From Psychrobacter sp. (GTDB lineage: Bacteria; Pseudomonadota; Gammaproteobacteria; Pseudomonadales; Moraxellaceae), in NCBI GenBank assembly GCA_020024075.1, contig JAHHUJ010000005.1, forward strand, positions 1 to 23,320: a stretch of 23,320 bases of DNA. Reading direction: 5' to 3'. Under the pieces are notes generated by a model, which did no database searches, had not been told where the DNA came from, and saw only the letters and a program-made list of their open reading frames with translations. Below are positions 23,209 through 23,320 of this stretch, one piece after another. The translations under genes and the position numbers were made by a program. Each line of letters starts with the position of its first letter. The first letter of the stretch is position 1.

Positions 23209-23240
23209 AAGATAAACAACAAACAAGATAAACAACCAAC
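23209..23240. repeat. 16-bp tandem pair
   Basis: AAGATAAACAACAAAC (23209-23224) is followed at once by AAGATAAACAACCAAC (23225-23240), 15 of 16 identical. No gene or structure explains it. Confidence 0.7.
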
Positions 23241-23320
23241 AAAATAGGCAAATAGTCAGCGCTACATACGATAATCCACCGCTACCTAAGCAGCAGTGGA
23301 CTCTAAGTAAGCAAAGCTTA

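Larger units (their letters stand above)
22848..23320. other. Non-coding AT-rich region at the right edge
   Basis: No gene is visible in these 473 bp. The region contains AGGGTAA/TTACCCT at 22880-22886 and 22925-22931, AATATTG-TTATAT-CAATATT at 22944-22963, the 15-bp tandem array at 22985-23044, a 16-bp tandem pair at 23209-23240, and a hairpin TCCAC-C-GCT/AGC-A-GTGGA at 23276-23301. The nitroreductase promoter should lie at its left end, but I found no good hexamer pair at a sensible distance. Confidence 0.5.

Overview
This window reads as ordinary chromosomal sequence from a gammaproteobacterium of the Moraxellaceae, most likely Psychrobacter. The assignment is an inference from protein style (YajC, SecD, S20, PurF), moderate-to-low GC, AT-rich spacers and gene content. 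No database search was possible. I see no prophage, insertion sequence, CRISPR array, tRNA, rRNA or obvious island. Nearly all genes are housekeeping or widespread families.

Layout, left to right. Positions 1-472 are an AT-rich non-coding stretch leading into ppsA (PEP synthase, +), which ends at a pair of hairpins. A GYF_2/RDD membrane protein (+) follows. Next is a 507-bp spacer packed with inverted repeats, then rpsT (S20, + strand, GTG start) and a strong bidirectional terminator. A minus-strand group follows: pyrF, then a closely spaced pair encoding a calcineurin-like phosphoesterase and a histidine phosphatase. A LapA-domain membrane protein (-) is divergent from yajC (+). yajC, secD and secF form the Sec auxiliary locus, but yajC and secD are separated by 375 bp of structured spacer. 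After the secF terminator come a DinF-like MATE exporter and a CitT-like DASS dicarboxylate/citrate transporter (both +). The rest is minus strand: an exported RidA-family protein; the run pyrD-cvpA-purF (pyrimidine and purine synthesis); a DUF4870-like membrane protein; sixA and gpsA; and a YdjA-like nitroreductase. The last 470 bp are AT-rich, repeat-bearing and non-coding.

Functionally the window combines central carbon metabolism (ppsA, dicarboxylate transporter, gpsA), nucleotide synthesis (pyrF, pyrD, purF), protein export (yajC-secD-secF) and translation (rpsT).

No obvious undescribed multigene system is visible. The most interesting signals are: (1) a roughly 105-nt element upstream of rpsT whose inverted repeats fold as a three-way junction; (2) a 20-bp-period array of small palindromes upstream of pyrF; (3) a recurring pattern of 9-20 bp tandem micro-duplications in spacers, across stop codons and inside disordered protein tails; and (4) long low-complexity N-terminal tails on otherwise conserved proteins (SecF, GpsA, the nitroreductase and others).
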